In this document: one piece after another, positions 8,718-16,624 of the stretch
Layout of the letters: the number at the start of each line of letters is the position of its first letter
Position numbering within the stretch: the first letter of the stretch is position 1
Source: Clostridia bacterium
GTDB lineage: Bacteria > Bacillota > Clostridia > Christensenellales > Aristaeellaceae
DNA length: 64,000 bases
Direction: 5' to 3'
NCBI GenBank assembly: GCA_017512985.1
Contig: JAFWEJ010000005.1
Span: forward strand, 62,001 to 126,000
The notes under the pieces: generated by a model
Databases searched by the model: none
What the model was told of the DNA's origin: nothing
What the model saw: only the letters and a program-made list of their open reading frames with translations
Translations under genes and position numbers: made by a program

Positions 8718-8830
8718 ATTTTCACATGCCCCTTTCGGCAACGTCATCATGGATCCGGAATAACAGGAAACGGTTGCGGCGATTGAAACTGATCCTTTTC
8801 AGGCACCGCTTTCATTGCTTTCTGTCCATG

Positions 8831-8953
8831 CTACATCTGTTCCTGCTGTTCCATCAGCAGGTCATAGAACTCCTCCACACTGACCAGCGCCAGTTCTCCC
8901 GGATCCTCCTCCGTGATCTCCTCCTCCGGAAAATCCAAATCCCGCTCGCTCAT
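8831..8953 (-). CDS. Very small acidic protein
   Basis: This 40-residue frame runs from an ATG at 8953 to a TAG at 8831. It begins MSERDLDFPEEEITEEDPG and continues with a helical VSVEEFYDLLMEQQEQM. A GGGGGAG sequence lies a few bases upstream. Codon use is GC-rich at third positions like the real genes around it, whereas the plus-strand frame over the same bases (8726-8989) looks like a shadow. No family recognised; it resembles short acidic proteins that bind a partner through one helix. About 210 bases on its left up to 8717 show nothing else. Confidence 0.45.
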   Translation of the reverse strand: MSERDLDFPEEEITEEDPGELALVSVEEFYDLLMEQQEQM

Positions 8954-9052
8954 TCCGCTCCCCCGCCGGTCCGTGCTGCGCGTCTGTAACTGTAAAACGT
9001 TTCATCTGTCAAAGCCATCATATCACAGAATACAAAAACTGGAAAGAGCGCC

Positions 9053-9955
9053 TCAGCTGCCGCCGTTCCCCGCCTCCCGCCCCGGCGCCGTGTACAGCTC
9101 CTCCCTGTCCGCCCAGCGGTTCACGGAGAACTTCACCGCCTTCCCGTCGCTCACGCACTTCACCGTTCCCTGCAGGTCCGTCCGGAACACAAACGCCCCG
9201 TTTTTCTGCAGCAGGTTCAGCACGCTGCCGTGGGGATGGAAATACCGGTTCCCTTCCCCGCAGGAGATCACAGCATAGGACGGCGATACCGCTTTCAGGA
9301 ACTCCTCCGTCGTGGAATACCTGCTCCCGTGATGCGCCACCCGCAGCACGTCCGCCTTCAGCGGCAGGCCGGAATCAATCATCATATACTCGGAAGCGGC
9401 TTCCGCGTCTCCGGCAATGACAAAGGACGTTTCGCCGTAATCAATCCGGACGACAATGGACATGTCGTTCACCGGATCCACGTTCCCGCCGGTCCACTCG
9501 GCGGCTTCCGGCCAGCAGTGCAGCACCGTCACCACGGCCCCGCCCAGTCTCATCTGGTCCCCGTCCGCGGGCACGCTCACCGGCGTGCCGGACCGGTCCG
9601 CGTATCTCATCAGGTCGCTGAAGTGCTCCGAGGTTTCCCATTCCGCGACCGGAGAAAGGATCAGGTCCGCCGGCGCCGCGTTCAGCACCGCCGTCAGGCC
9701 GCCCACATGGTCCTCATGGGGATGCGTCGCGATCACATAATCAATATATTCCAGGCCCGGCTGCTCCCGCAGGAAGGAATACACAAACTGCGACGACCCG
9801 ACCGGCCCGCCGTCAATCACCATGCACTCCCCGTCGCACACAATCACGGTGCAGTCCCCCTGGCCCACATCCAGGAACCAGGCGGACAGTTCCGCCCCGG
9901 CCCACACCGGCGCCAGCAGCAGAAGAACAAGCGCCAGGCATACAATCCTCTTCAT
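9053..9955 (-). CDS. Secreted ComEC-like metallo-beta-lactamase-fold hydrolase
   Basis: The protein is 300 residues with GGAGAGAAAG before the ATG and a signal peptide (MKRIVCLALVLLLLAPVWAGA). The metal-binding motif THPHEDHVGG (about residues 76 to 85), a later GDAE and VAHHGS give the metallo-beta-lactamase pattern of the ComEC/Rec2 C-terminal domain (FLDVGQGDCTVI opening is also characteristic). Stand-alone versions lack the ComEC channel and may be extracellular nucleases or phosphodiesterases. Asp in GDAE and His in AHHGS are present, so it is probably active. Confidence 0.85.
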   Translation of the reverse strand: MKRIVCLALVLLLLAPVWAGAELSAWFLDVGQGDCTVIVCDGECMVIDGGPVGSSQFVYSFLREQPGLEYIDYVIATHPHEDHVGGLTAVLNAAPADLILSPVAEWETSEHFSDLMRYADRSGTPVSVPADGDQMRLGGAVVTVLHCWPEAAEWTGGNVDPVNDMSIVVRIDYGETSFVIAGDAEAASEYMMIDSGLPLKADVLRVAHHGSRYSTTEEFLKAVSPSYAVISCGEGNRYFHPHGSVLNLLQKNGAFVFRTDLQGTVKCVSDGKAVKFSVNRWADREELYTAPGREAGNGGS

Positions 9956-10077
9956 CTTTCTCTCCGCGGATCCCTCCGCGCCTCCTATCAGTCCCCCTCA
10001 CACAGTTTCCCGGGGATCTTCCCCGGCGCCTTTATCATACAAAACCCGGACAAAGCAATACAGGACAGGATATGAAA

Positions 10078-10110
10078 AATACTGCCTGCTATTTTTCAGC
10101 AGGCAGTATT
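10078..10110 (-). terminator. Intrinsic terminator after thpR
   Basis: A 13-base-pair stem (10078-10090 with 10098-10110) lies 25 bases after the stop of the minus-strand operon and is followed in that direction by a T run (TTTTTCAT). Confidence 0.8.
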
Positions 10111-10135
10111 CACAGCAACAAATCAGATCAAATAA

Positions 10136-10645
10136 TCACAAAACGCCGCTTGTCCCGATCACGGTATAAACCATCCCGTTTTTCCCGCGGTCGGACCGGT
10201 ACAGGCTCACCTCGTCCACAATCATCGAAACGGCGGGAACCGGGATCTCCGAAAGAACGACATCCCCCGGCACGGACGGTTTCCTGGCCAGCGTGATATG
10301 CGGGTTGAACCGCTTCCGGTCAAACGGGATCCCCGCGTCCGCAAGCCGGCGCCGCACCCGCTCCGCCAGATGATCCAGCTCCCCGCAGGGCCGGACCCCC
10401 GCCCACAGCACGTCCGCCTCCGGAAAATACCCCAGGTGCGAGAGCGTAATGGAAAACGGTTTCTCCACCGCGGGAAGCGCATCCGTCACCTCTTCCGGCC
10501 ATTCCCCGATGAACGCCAGGGTCATATGCAGCCCGGAAGGTTCCCGGAACTTCCCCGTCACCCCGGCGGCACGAAGCCGCTCCTGCACGTCCTCAAGCGC
10601 GGCAAGGAACCCCGGGGAGGGCTGCAGGGCGATAAACTGGCGCAT
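10136..10645 (-). CDS. thpR: RNA 2',3'-cyclic phosphodiesterase (2H family)
   Basis: The protein is 169 residues from the ATG at 10645 (MRQFIALQPSPGF). The frame open to 10813 has an arginine-rich, non-protein-like N-terminal extension that overlaps the upstream gene, so it is rejected. The two HxTx motifs of 2H phosphoesterases are present: HMTLAFIGE and HITLARKP. Length and spacing match ThpR (formerly 2'-5' RNA ligase), which hydrolyses 2',3'-cyclic phosphates at RNA ends. The start lies four bases after the stop of the upstream small gene, with GGGGGA as ribosome binding site, so it is co-translated. Confidence 0.9.
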   Translation of the reverse strand: MRQFIALQPSPGFLAALEDVQERLRAAGVTGKFREPSGLHMTLAFIGEWPEEVTDALPAVEKPFSITLSHLGYFPEADVLWAGVRPCGELDHLAERVRRRLADAGIPFDRKRFNPHITLARKPSVPGDVVLSEIPVPAVSMIVDEVSLYRSDRGKNGMVYTVIGTSGVL

Positions 10646-10649
10646 ACCA

Positions 10650-10862
10650 TCAGTCCCCCAGGTAATACTTTCCGTCCGGAGTCCGGCAGAGCGCTTCATA
10701 CAGCACCAGTTTCTCCGTATATTCCTCAAACAGGTCCGGATTCTCCACCCCGGCCTCCGCCAGGGTCTTGGCCGTTTCCGGCGTCTTTGCCCCGCACCTT
10801 TCCAGCGCGTCAACGATCAGCTTTCTCCGCAGCGCAAACACGGATGACGTAAATACTGCCAT
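10650..10862 (-). CDS. Small conserved-looking protein in the thpR operon
   Basis: The protein is 70 residues, helical and charged (LRRKLIVDALERCGAKTPE, then FEEYTEKLVLYEALCRTPDGKYYLGD). AAGGGAAAG precedes the ATG. It sits between ybjQ and thpR with gaps of 11 and 4 bases, so the three form one operon. The PDGKYYLGD end resembles a short DNA-binding wing, but I do not assign a family. Confidence 0.65.
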   Translation of the reverse strand: MAVFTSSVFALRRKLIVDALERCGAKTPETAKTLAEAGVENPDLFEEYTEKLVLYEALCRTPDGKYYLGD

Positions 10863-10873
10863 ACCGCTTTCCC

Positions 10874-11185
10874 TTACCTGAATTTCACAGCCGTGCCGTA
10901 AACCATGATCTCAGCGGCGCCCTGCATGATGGACGAAGTCCCGTACCGGGTGCATACAATCGCGTCCGCGCCCAGCTGTTCCGCTTCTGCGACCATCCGG
11001 TCCGTCGCGATCTTCCTCGCCTTGGCGATCATCTCGTTATACTTGACCAGTTCGCCGCCGACCAGCGTCTTGAACGCGGCGCCGATATCCTTGAAAGCGT
11101 TCACTGTCTGGATCGTGGAGCCCTTCACCAGGCCCAGCATTTCCGTTTCCTTGCCGAAAACATATTCTGTCGTTACGATAATCAT
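10874..11185 (-). CDS. YbjQ/UPF0145 (heavy-metal-binding-like) protein
   Basis: The protein is 103 residues with AAAGGTGAATAGAC before the ATG. It is a full-length YbjQ family member: VTTEYVFGKE strand, LGLVKGSTIQTVNAFKDIGA, ERxxA-type helix MIAKARKIATDRMVAEAEQLGADAIVCTRYGTSS, and a final GTAVKF strand. Members form beta-sandwich decamers; the earlier heavy-metal-binding label is poorly supported. Confidence 0.9.
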   Translation of the reverse strand: MIIVTTEYVFGKETEMLGLVKGSTIQTVNAFKDIGAAFKTLVGGELVKYNEMIAKARKIATDRMVAEAEQLGADAIVCTRYGTSSIMQGAAEIMVYGTAVKFR

Positions 11186-11267
11186 GTCTATTCACCTTTC
11201 CGCCCCTTCGGGCATTGATTTATATGAATTATACCATACGGAGCACCGCCGCGCAAACCGCAGCCCC

Positions 11268-11678
11268 TCAGACCAGCACGCCGCTGCAGTGATCGATCTC
11301 GTGCTGCACAATCTGCGCCTGGAACCCGTCCAGCGTCCCGGTATGCACCTTCATCTGCATATCCTGCCACTGCAGCCGGATGGACCGGTACCGCTTCGTT
11401 TTCCGGACGCCTTCCAAAGACAGGCAGCCTTCCTCCGCCTCATATTCCCCGGAGGCGGAAAGGATCTTCGGGTTGATCATCGCCACCACCAGGGGACCCC
11501 TTGCCATCACGATGATCCGTTTCTTTTTCCCGATCATATTGGCCGCCATGCCGACGCACCGGTCCAGGTTCGCCTTCAGGGTATCGATCAGGTCCACGGC
11601 AACGGGCAGGTCCGCCTCCGTCGCCTCGGAGGACGGCTGCGCCAGGAAAACCGGGTCATGGATAATTTCTCGGATCAT
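11268..11678 (-). CDS. def: Peptide deformylase, Clostridia type
   Basis: The protein is 136 residues with AAGGAGCAGC before the ATG. The metal ligands are present: Cys in EEGCLSL and the two His of QHEIDHCSGV. The first motif, normally GxGxAAxQ, reads VGMAANM, so the conserved glutamine is methionine. That change is often seen in short Clostridia deformylases as far as I recall. The enzyme removes the formyl group from nascent N-formylmethionyl proteins using Fe or Zn. It lies 43 bases after the unknown gene at 11722 and may be co-transcribed with it downstream of the S-box-like element at 12435-12562. Confidence 0.85.
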   Translation of the reverse strand: MIREIIHDPVFLAQPSSEATEADLPVAVDLIDTLKANLDRCVGMAANMIGKKKRIIVMARGPLVVAMINPKILSASGEYEAEEGCLSLEGVRKTKRYRSIRLQWQDMQMKVHTGTLDGFQAQIVQHEIDHCSGVLV

Positions 11679-11721
11679 TTTGCTGCTCCTTGTATTGTGT
11701 CATTGTGTACTGATATCTGAA

Positions 11722-12198
11722 TCAGCAATCATAGGTCTTGCCAACGTTCATTTCTGTTAGTTGATTCCGGTTTTCCCTACGGTCCTGCCTGTCGTTTCTT
11801 GTCTGTTCATCTATAGAACCGAGGAAGTGCACAACAAACAGCAGCAATTCCTTCGCTTCATACTTCGGATGGCTGAGAAAAAAAGCTTTGCACGCCCAGA
11901 AGAAACCTTCGTCAAAATCGCCCTGCTTCAATACTCCGTACCGGGGATAATCTTTCATAATCCTGTACAGCCAGCTCAGTTCTTTGTAACAGGGCGTCAT
12001 GATGACATAGTCCGACTTATGATAAGCATCGGACACGGGTTTCTGTACTTCCTTCTCACCCGGTTTTCTGTCGCTTTCTCGGATAATGAACCCGGCACTC
12101 CCCCATCCATGCTCACTTTCATGTTCGCGGACCTTCTCCAGATCAGCAATTTCAATCAGGCGTTTCACCTCATAAATACTATCCCAGATAATCTTCAT
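11722..12198 (-). CDS. Protein of unknown function
   Basis: The protein is 158 residues. The ATG at 12198 is eight bases from AGGAGG; a TTG six bases further upstream is too close to it. Sequence is mixed alpha/beta with many aromatic residues (YKELSWLYRIMKDYPRYGV, EGFFWACKAFFLSHPKYEAKELLLFVVHFLG) and a hydrophilic Arg/Asn-rich tail. No family recognised. Upstream are a 237-base leader and an S-box-like element with terminator. Confidence 0.65.
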   Translation of the reverse strand: MKIIWDSIYEVKRLIEIADLEKVREHESEHGWGSAGFIIRESDRKPGEKEVQKPVSDAYHKSDYVIMTPCYKELSWLYRIMKDYPRYGVLKQGDFDEGFFWACKAFFLSHPKYEAKELLLFVVHFLGSIDEQTRNDRQDRRENRNQLTEMNVGKTYDC

Positions 12199-12326
12199 AA
12201 CCAATACCTCCTGTTATTTTTTCTGCACCCATCGTACAACCGGAAAGTCTTCTTCCGGTCGTCCGGCGGATGACACTTTATCCATCGTCCGGCAGCCGGC
12301 TCCTTCTGTCACGTCATCGCTTCTGT

Positions 12327-12415
12327 TATCAGCATACAATATCGTCCGTCAAAAATACCGACAGATTCAAGCGGAGCTTGAAAAGCATAGATCAAGTTGA
12401 ACTTGATACTGCATC
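12327..12415 (-). repeat. Leader repeat with TCAAG palindromes, copy 1
   Basis: This leader of the 11722 gene contains two perfect 6-bp inverted repeats with 3-base loops (TCAAGC...GCTTGA and TCAAGT...ACTTGA) and a stretch around a TATGCTGA block that resembles the leader at 18893-18966, upstream of the Sel1 gene at 17527. The rest of the gap 12199-12434 holds no gene. Confidence 0.4.
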
Positions 12416-12434
12416 TGGAAGATGCACGAAAAAA

Positions 12435-12562
12435 CCGTCCCATCGTTCCGACAGGACGGCTTATCCCCATTTCCTTCATCCTATCGGTCAGGCTTTGGCA
12501 CCTTGCCGTTCCCGGCAGGTTGTCGTGCGGTCTCAGGGCCTGTCCCTCGCGCACTCTTCATA
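12435..12562 (-). promoter_or_regulatory. S-box-like (SAM-I clan) riboswitch candidate with terminator, copy 1
   Basis: Read on the minus strand, the RNA contains the S-box signatures GAGGGACAGGCCC, GACAACC, and AAGGTGCCAAA in the right order. A P1-like helix (CCTAT/ATAGG), a P2a helix (GTGCG/CGCAC) and a P3 helix closed by a GNRA-like loop (TGCCG/CGGCA) can be drawn. The P4 arm is very short or absent, so it may be a SAM-I/IV-type variant. It ends in an 11-bp terminator stem (12435-12459) and a T6 run. The next minus-strand genes are an unknown protein and peptide deformylase, not known methionine-pathway genes. Confidence 0.6.
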
Positions 12563-12685
12563 GGCATTATTCAGTTCGCCGGTCATCCGGCAGATTCATT
12601 ATACCACATGCCCGCGATAAACCGCGAATCAAGAAAGGTTGTCAACAAGGCCTTTACCCCCACTGACAGCCTTTCAACTGACAAT

Positions 12686-14926
12686 TCAGCCGTGAGGAAG
12701 AATATCCTCCAGGGTAAAAACCGGTACGGGAGAATTCTGAGCTTCCAGTGCTGCACTTTCCTCCGCAGTCAGCATATCCAAATAACTGGTCATGACATAG
12801 CCCGTCTTGCCGTCGACCATCACATAAGTCCAGGTTTCGCCGAGATCATTTATCATCGTATAAATCATATAAACAGAACAATTCTTTTTCAGTATACCTT
12901 GATTCTTGGAACTGGTACTGGCATCTGTACGCAGGAAAACCTTACTGTTGGTTTTCCCATAACGGTTAATTAATTCAGTTGTCAGATTTTCCGGAATCGG
13001 TTCCAGTGTTGGAGTTGCGGTTGGTTCCTTTTGCGGGATCTCTGTCGGTATTTCAGTAGGTATATCAGTGGGTATTTCAGCAGGTTCCGAAGTTACTTCA
13101 TAATAACGTTCCGGACCGTCATCATTCTTTCCTGGAATCACATTCTCTGTATTAATTTCAGAATTGTTTTTTAAACCTTCAGTATACTTCGATGAATTGA
13201 CAAACTCATCTGCTTCGCTGACTGTCAACAATCTGAAATATCGGCTGGATATATATCCGTCAGTCTCGTTATATGACACTTTATACCAAGTATCACCATC
13301 GGAAACAACAGTACCATAAACATAACAGTAAGCGTATTTTTTCAACAGTTTAATCCTTCGGGATGAAGGATATGGCTCTTCACGGAAATTAACACCATCG
13401 GCTGTTATATAGCCGTAATTACTGAATAATTCATGGTTATTACTGTCTGATCCTTCATTTACAGGTATAACCGGTTCAGGGGATGGCGTAGGGATCGGAG
13501 TGGGAGCTGGCGTCGGTGTAATCTGAACCGTGTACGGAGTCGGAAAAGAAACAATATCATTATCCTCAATCAGATCCGCATCATTTCCTTTGATTCCCTG
13601 AATTGCACGGTTCACCCTGACCAGCTGATCATCATCAAGAGTCATATCCACAATGCTTATCTTTAGTTCAAGATTAATTAAAGATATTTCCAGCTGATCC
13701 AGCAGATACTCTTTCTTCTCCTCGCTGCTATAATATTCATAATAAGACGGCTTCTTCTCATCCTGTGTCAGGGAATCCACGCTTCTTCCCATAGTATATG
13801 TGCCATTCTCCCAGTCAAACCTTACAAATCCGTCTGACACGCTGCCGCCGCGTGTTTTCGCCCTGTAATGGAGCAATACCACCGGCTGGTTCCATTCATA
13901 TACATATTCTGTATCTGAACTCTTGCTTTCATTCCGGGAAAAGCTGCCGCGGAACACCAAAGCCTCGCACAGTTCCATGGATTCGGGGAAAATCAATGTG
14001 TCCTTAACCATCAGCGCACATTTCAAAACCCTGGATTCATAAAACAACTTCCGGCGAAGTTTTTTTATTTCATCCGTCTGTTCCAATGAAACAAAATATT
14101 TTTCTGCTTCGGCATATTTCCCTTGCGATAAAAGATTATGCGCTTTCATTTCATTGATTCTTCCAAGCGTTTCCGCCGGGACAGAATCATTGTCCAATTG
14201 TGAGAGTTTTTTCTCTGCCAGATCGGTATTCCCTGCGTCCAGAGCTTCTTCGACTTCATGAAGGATTATTCTCGCAATCAGTCCTCTTTTTCTTTCTCCT
14301 GATTTTGCCGTCGCAAGAATCACATCCGCTTCGTCGTATTTTCCGCGATCAATTAAGGCTTCAGCCTGGGCCAATATTTCTTCTTCCTTTATTGCTGCAG
14401 CCAGACTGGTTTTTTGCATACTGTCCGGCAATGAATCGAGAAGCGCTGCCGCTTCAGATATCTGATTATTCTCGATATACCATTCTGCCTGTTTCAGTTT
14501 TTCAAGTTCAGATACTTTCTGTGACAGCTGCGTTTTCCTTTCACTGTCAGGAAGGTAATTCAAGATATGACCCGCTTCCTCGGCATCCCCTTCCAGAAGC
14601 AATTCCGCAGCCTGATTCAGTTTATTGTTTTCATCTATTTTTTTCAGCAATTCGCTTTTTCTTGCTCCGTCCCTGGCAGATAACAACACATTCTCCGCCT
14701 CAGTATATTTCCCATCGGAAATATACTTTTCCGCCTGATCCAGAACCTGATTGGGCTGAATCACAAAGAAAAACACGAGTGCTGCCGCGGCAAGCACGCA
14801 CACCGCGGCAATGGCAAGCGCTTTTTTCCCCGCCGTACTTTTTCTGATCCTGTAACCACAATGAGGACACTTTTTCACGCTGTCACTAATTTCCTTTTTG
14901 CATTCCGGGCATTGAATAAGAGCCAT
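12686..14926 (-). CDS. Membrane-anchored zinc-ribbon protein with TPR-like repeats and two SH3 domains
   Basis: The protein is 746 residues. The ATG at 14926 follows GGGAGGAAG; the ATG at 14941 lies inside that site. Order: zinc ribbon (CPECKKEI...CPHCGYR, residues 6 to 25), one transmembrane helix (about 36 to 58), a charged helical region with about five copies of an xQAExxIxxGxYxEAxxxL motif (about 60 to 300), a globular region, a TPTPAPTPIPTPSPEP linker, a bacterial SH3 domain (ADGVNFREEPYPSS), a second Pro/Glu/Thr linker (IPTDIPTEIPTEIPQ) and a final SH3 domain (VFLRTDASTSSKNQG). With the ribbon inside, the SH3 domains lie outside and could bind cell wall. Codon use is more AT-rich than in the flanking regions. 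Confidence 0.75.
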   Translation of the reverse strand: MALIQCPECKKEISDSVKKCPHCGYRIRKSTAGKKALAIAAVCVLAAAALVFFFVIQPNQVLDQAEKYISDGKYTEAENVLLSARDGARKSELLKKIDENNKLNQAAELLLEGDAEEAGHILNYLPDSERKTQLSQKVSELEKLKQAEWYIENNQISEAAALLDSLPDSMQKTSLAAAIKEEEILAQAEALIDRGKYDEADVILATAKSGERKRGLIARIILHEVEEALDAGNTDLAEKKLSQLDNDSVPAETLGRINEMKAHNLLSQGKYAEAEKYFVSLEQTDEIKKLRRKLFYESRVLKCALMVKDTLIFPESMELCEALVFRGSFSRNESKSSDTEYVYEWNQPVVLLHYRAKTRGGSVSDGFVRFDWENGTYTMGRSVDSLTQDEKKPSYYEYYSSEEKKEYLLDQLEISLINLELKISIVDMTLDDDQLVRVNRAIQGIKGNDADLIEDNDIVSFPTPYTVQITPTPAPTPIPTPSPEPVIPVNEGSDSNNHELFSNYGYITADGVNFREEPYPSSRRIKLLKKYAYCYVYGTVVSDGDTWYKVSYNETDGYISSRYFRLLTVSEADEFVNSSKYTEGLKNNSEINTENVIPGKNDDGPERYYEVTSEPAEIPTDIPTEIPTEIPQKEPTATPTLEPIPENLTTELINRYGKTNSKVFLRTDASTSSKNQGILKKNCSVYMIYTMINDLGETWTYVMVDGKTGYVMTSYLDMLTAEESAALEAQNSPVPVFTLEDILPHG

Positions 14927-15164
14927 TTTTCTTCCTCCCATACAACCTGTTTTATTTTATTGTTTGACAAAACAAGAATGCTTACTGAAATCAATCAGAC
15001 TCACATGATTCCTGCGCACACTGAAATAATAGAACAGAACAATTTGTTGTTAATACTATACCACAGGAAAGCAAGACGGTACAATCATTTTATCCCAAAG
15101 GGCATTCCCTGTTCAGAACAACCGCATCCGATATCCATATTCCGCAATGAAGAAGCATGAAAAA

Positions 15165-15293
15165 AGCCGTCCCATCGTTCCGACAGGACGGCTTATCCTC
15201 TGTTCCTTCATCCTATCGGTCAGGCTTTAGCACCTTGCCGTTTCCGGCAGGTTGTCGTACGGTCACAGGGCCTGTCCCTCGCGCACTCTTCAT
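15165..15293 (-). promoter_or_regulatory. S-box-like (SAM-I clan) riboswitch candidate with terminator, copy 2
   Basis: This is a near copy of the element at 12435-12562. It has GAGGGACAGGCCC, GACAACC and AAGGTGCTAAA, the same P1 (TCTAT/ATAGG), P2a (GTGCG/CGTAC) and P3 helices, and an extended AGCCGTCC/GGACGGCT terminator followed by T6. Base changes between the copies (G-C to G-U in P1 and P2a) keep pairing. The downstream gene, 239 bases away, is the zinc-ribbon/SH3 protein. Confidence 0.6.
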
Positions 15294-15295
15294 AG

Positions 15296-15368
15296 ACGTT
15301 ATTCCGCATAATTATCATCTTCTTTTCATACTCACTGCATTAGCGACATAAAAAGCCTTCCCGTTATA
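15296..15368. repeat. Intergenic repeat, copy A
   Basis: Seventy-odd bases beginning GTTATTCCGCATAATTATC and ending CCTTCCCGTTAT are about three quarters identical to 25490-25555. A looser similarity follows further right (AAATGAAAAGCAA at 15380 and 25336). It lies directly upstream of S-box copy 2 and may include its promoter. No gene is seen between 15294 and 15492. Confidence 0.5.
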
Positions 15369-15492
15369 GTCAGACAGGTCAAATGAAAAGCAAATACAAA
15401 AAAGGATTTCAGCAATCCCATCTCTCAATACACAGCCGACTCTCAGCGTTTTCTGATCACATCACAGATCGGTAAATAAATCCGCTTGCTGC

Positions 15493-15880
15493 TTACAGAT
15501 CCACCAGGTATATCCCGATGGAAACCTTCGTCCAGGCGCCCTGGTCCTCAATCTTCCGGACCTTCGCCTTCAGGATCTTCCCGGCGTCCATCAGGCGGGA
15601 AAACACAATATTGTCCTTTTCCGGCACATATCCCAGTTTCTGTTTATCGCTGTTCAGCACCAGGATGGCCCTGCTACTTGTTGTCTTCCCGGCGGAGAAC
15701 CAGGTCGTCGTCCGCCTTCAGGGCCTTCAGGACGGTCTTGTCCTCCAGGTGCGTCGTGCCCGCGATCCATGTATCAAACAGGTGAATCTCCCGGATCAGC
15801 GGCTGGATGATTTCCCCCAGCCCATGGTTCGTGACGACAGAAACAGCGCTCTGCCCGCCGGTAATGATCTCATTGCCCAT
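15493..15880 (-). pseudogene. HIRAN-domain protein, frameshifted
   Basis: From an ATG at 15880 (GGAGGG site upstream) the frame encodes a typical small HIRAN protein opening (IHLFDTWIAGTTHLED, then LVLRREDNK) and hits TAG at 15674-15676. The rest of the domain (ILVLNSDKQKLGYVPEKDN, FSRLMDAGKILKAKV, SIGIYLVDL) continues in another frame to TAA at 15493. By comparison with the family, about five bases seem lost around 15673, where a YDxxA-type linker is expected. HIRAN domains bind DNA ends or stalled forks. A sequencing error is the alternative explanation. Confidence 0.75.
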
Positions 15881-16595
15881 CTGCCAGTCCCTCCGCATTC
15901 AGTCTTTCCAGCGCCTTTCTGCAGGTTTCGTCTCCTTTTTCAGCGCCTTCCCTGTAAAAAGCAATTGCTTTTTCCATATCCTGCTCAGTACCGTAACCAT
16001 TTTCATAATCGAGGGCAAGGTTAAAGCATGCTTCCGGGACATCGTCTTCATAAGCCATCAATGCATACTGATGGCCTTTTTCCATATCCATAGGAACGCA
16101 GCGTCCCATACTGTACATCCTGCCCAGGTTCAGTGCGCTGGGACCGCATCCATGGCTGACGCCTTCGCTGTAATACTTCACTGCTTTCTCATAATCCTGA
16201 TCTTCAAACAAGCCGCATTCGGCATAATAACCCATATAAAAACAGGCTTCCCATACGCCGCGCTGATAGGCTTCCCTGAAAAACCTGTAAGCTTTTGCCT
16301 TGTCCTGATCCACGTACTGGCCGTTATAATACAGGTTTCCCATATTATACAGGCAATTCTTATCGCCGCCCAGCGCTGCCTCAAGAAACCAGTAGTATGC
16401 CTGTTCATAATCTTCTTTTACCAGGTAAGCAGCCCCCAGTTCATTCAATACATCGACATAACCCAGCTTCATTGCTTTTTCATACCAAAGGATCGCCGCA
16501 TCCGGATCAGGCGTACCGGTCTCAGTGCCCTCCAGGAACGCCAGCGCTTTGAGTCCCAGTTTTTCCCCCAGTTCCCGCTTTTCCTCCTGCGTCAT
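15870..16595 (-). CDS. Sel1-repeat protein
   Basis: The protein is 241 residues from the ATG at 16595 (GGAGGTGA site). A GTG start at 16628 would overlap the upstream gene and lacks a site. It has five to six Sel1-type TPR repeats (AILWYEKAMKLGYVDVLNEL, AYYWFLEAALGGDKNCLYNM, AVKYYSEGVSHGCGPSALNL, AIAFYREGAEKGDETCRKAL). There is no signal peptide, so it should be a cytosolic scaffold. It overlaps the HIRAN gene by 11 bases and follows the J-domain-like gene by 29 bases, indicating one operon. Confidence 0.85.
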   Translation of the reverse strand: MTQEEKRELGEKLGLKALAFLEGTETGTPDPDAAILWYEKAMKLGYVDVLNELGAAYLVKEDYEQAYYWFLEAALGGDKNCLYNMGNLYYNGQYVDQDKAKAYRFFREAYQRGVWEACFYMGYYAECGLFEDQDYEKAVKYYSEGVSHGCGPSALNLGRMYSMGRCVPMDMEKGHQYALMAYEDDVPEACFNLALDYENGYGTEQDMEKAIAFYREGAEKGDETCRKALERLNAEGLADGQ

Positions 16596-16624
16596 CCCGC
16601 TCACCTCCCCAGCAGCAGCTTCCG

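Noticed and set aside
8726-8989. 87-codon plus-strand frame after the NlpC/P60-like gene
   Set aside because: Arg/Leu/His-rich, no ribosome binding site, lies just after a terminator; the minus-strand 40-residue frame is a better candidate.
13500-13530. Short TPTPAPTP-encoding repeats
   Set aside because: Simple linker in the zinc-ribbon/SH3 protein, not a mobile or regulatory repeat.
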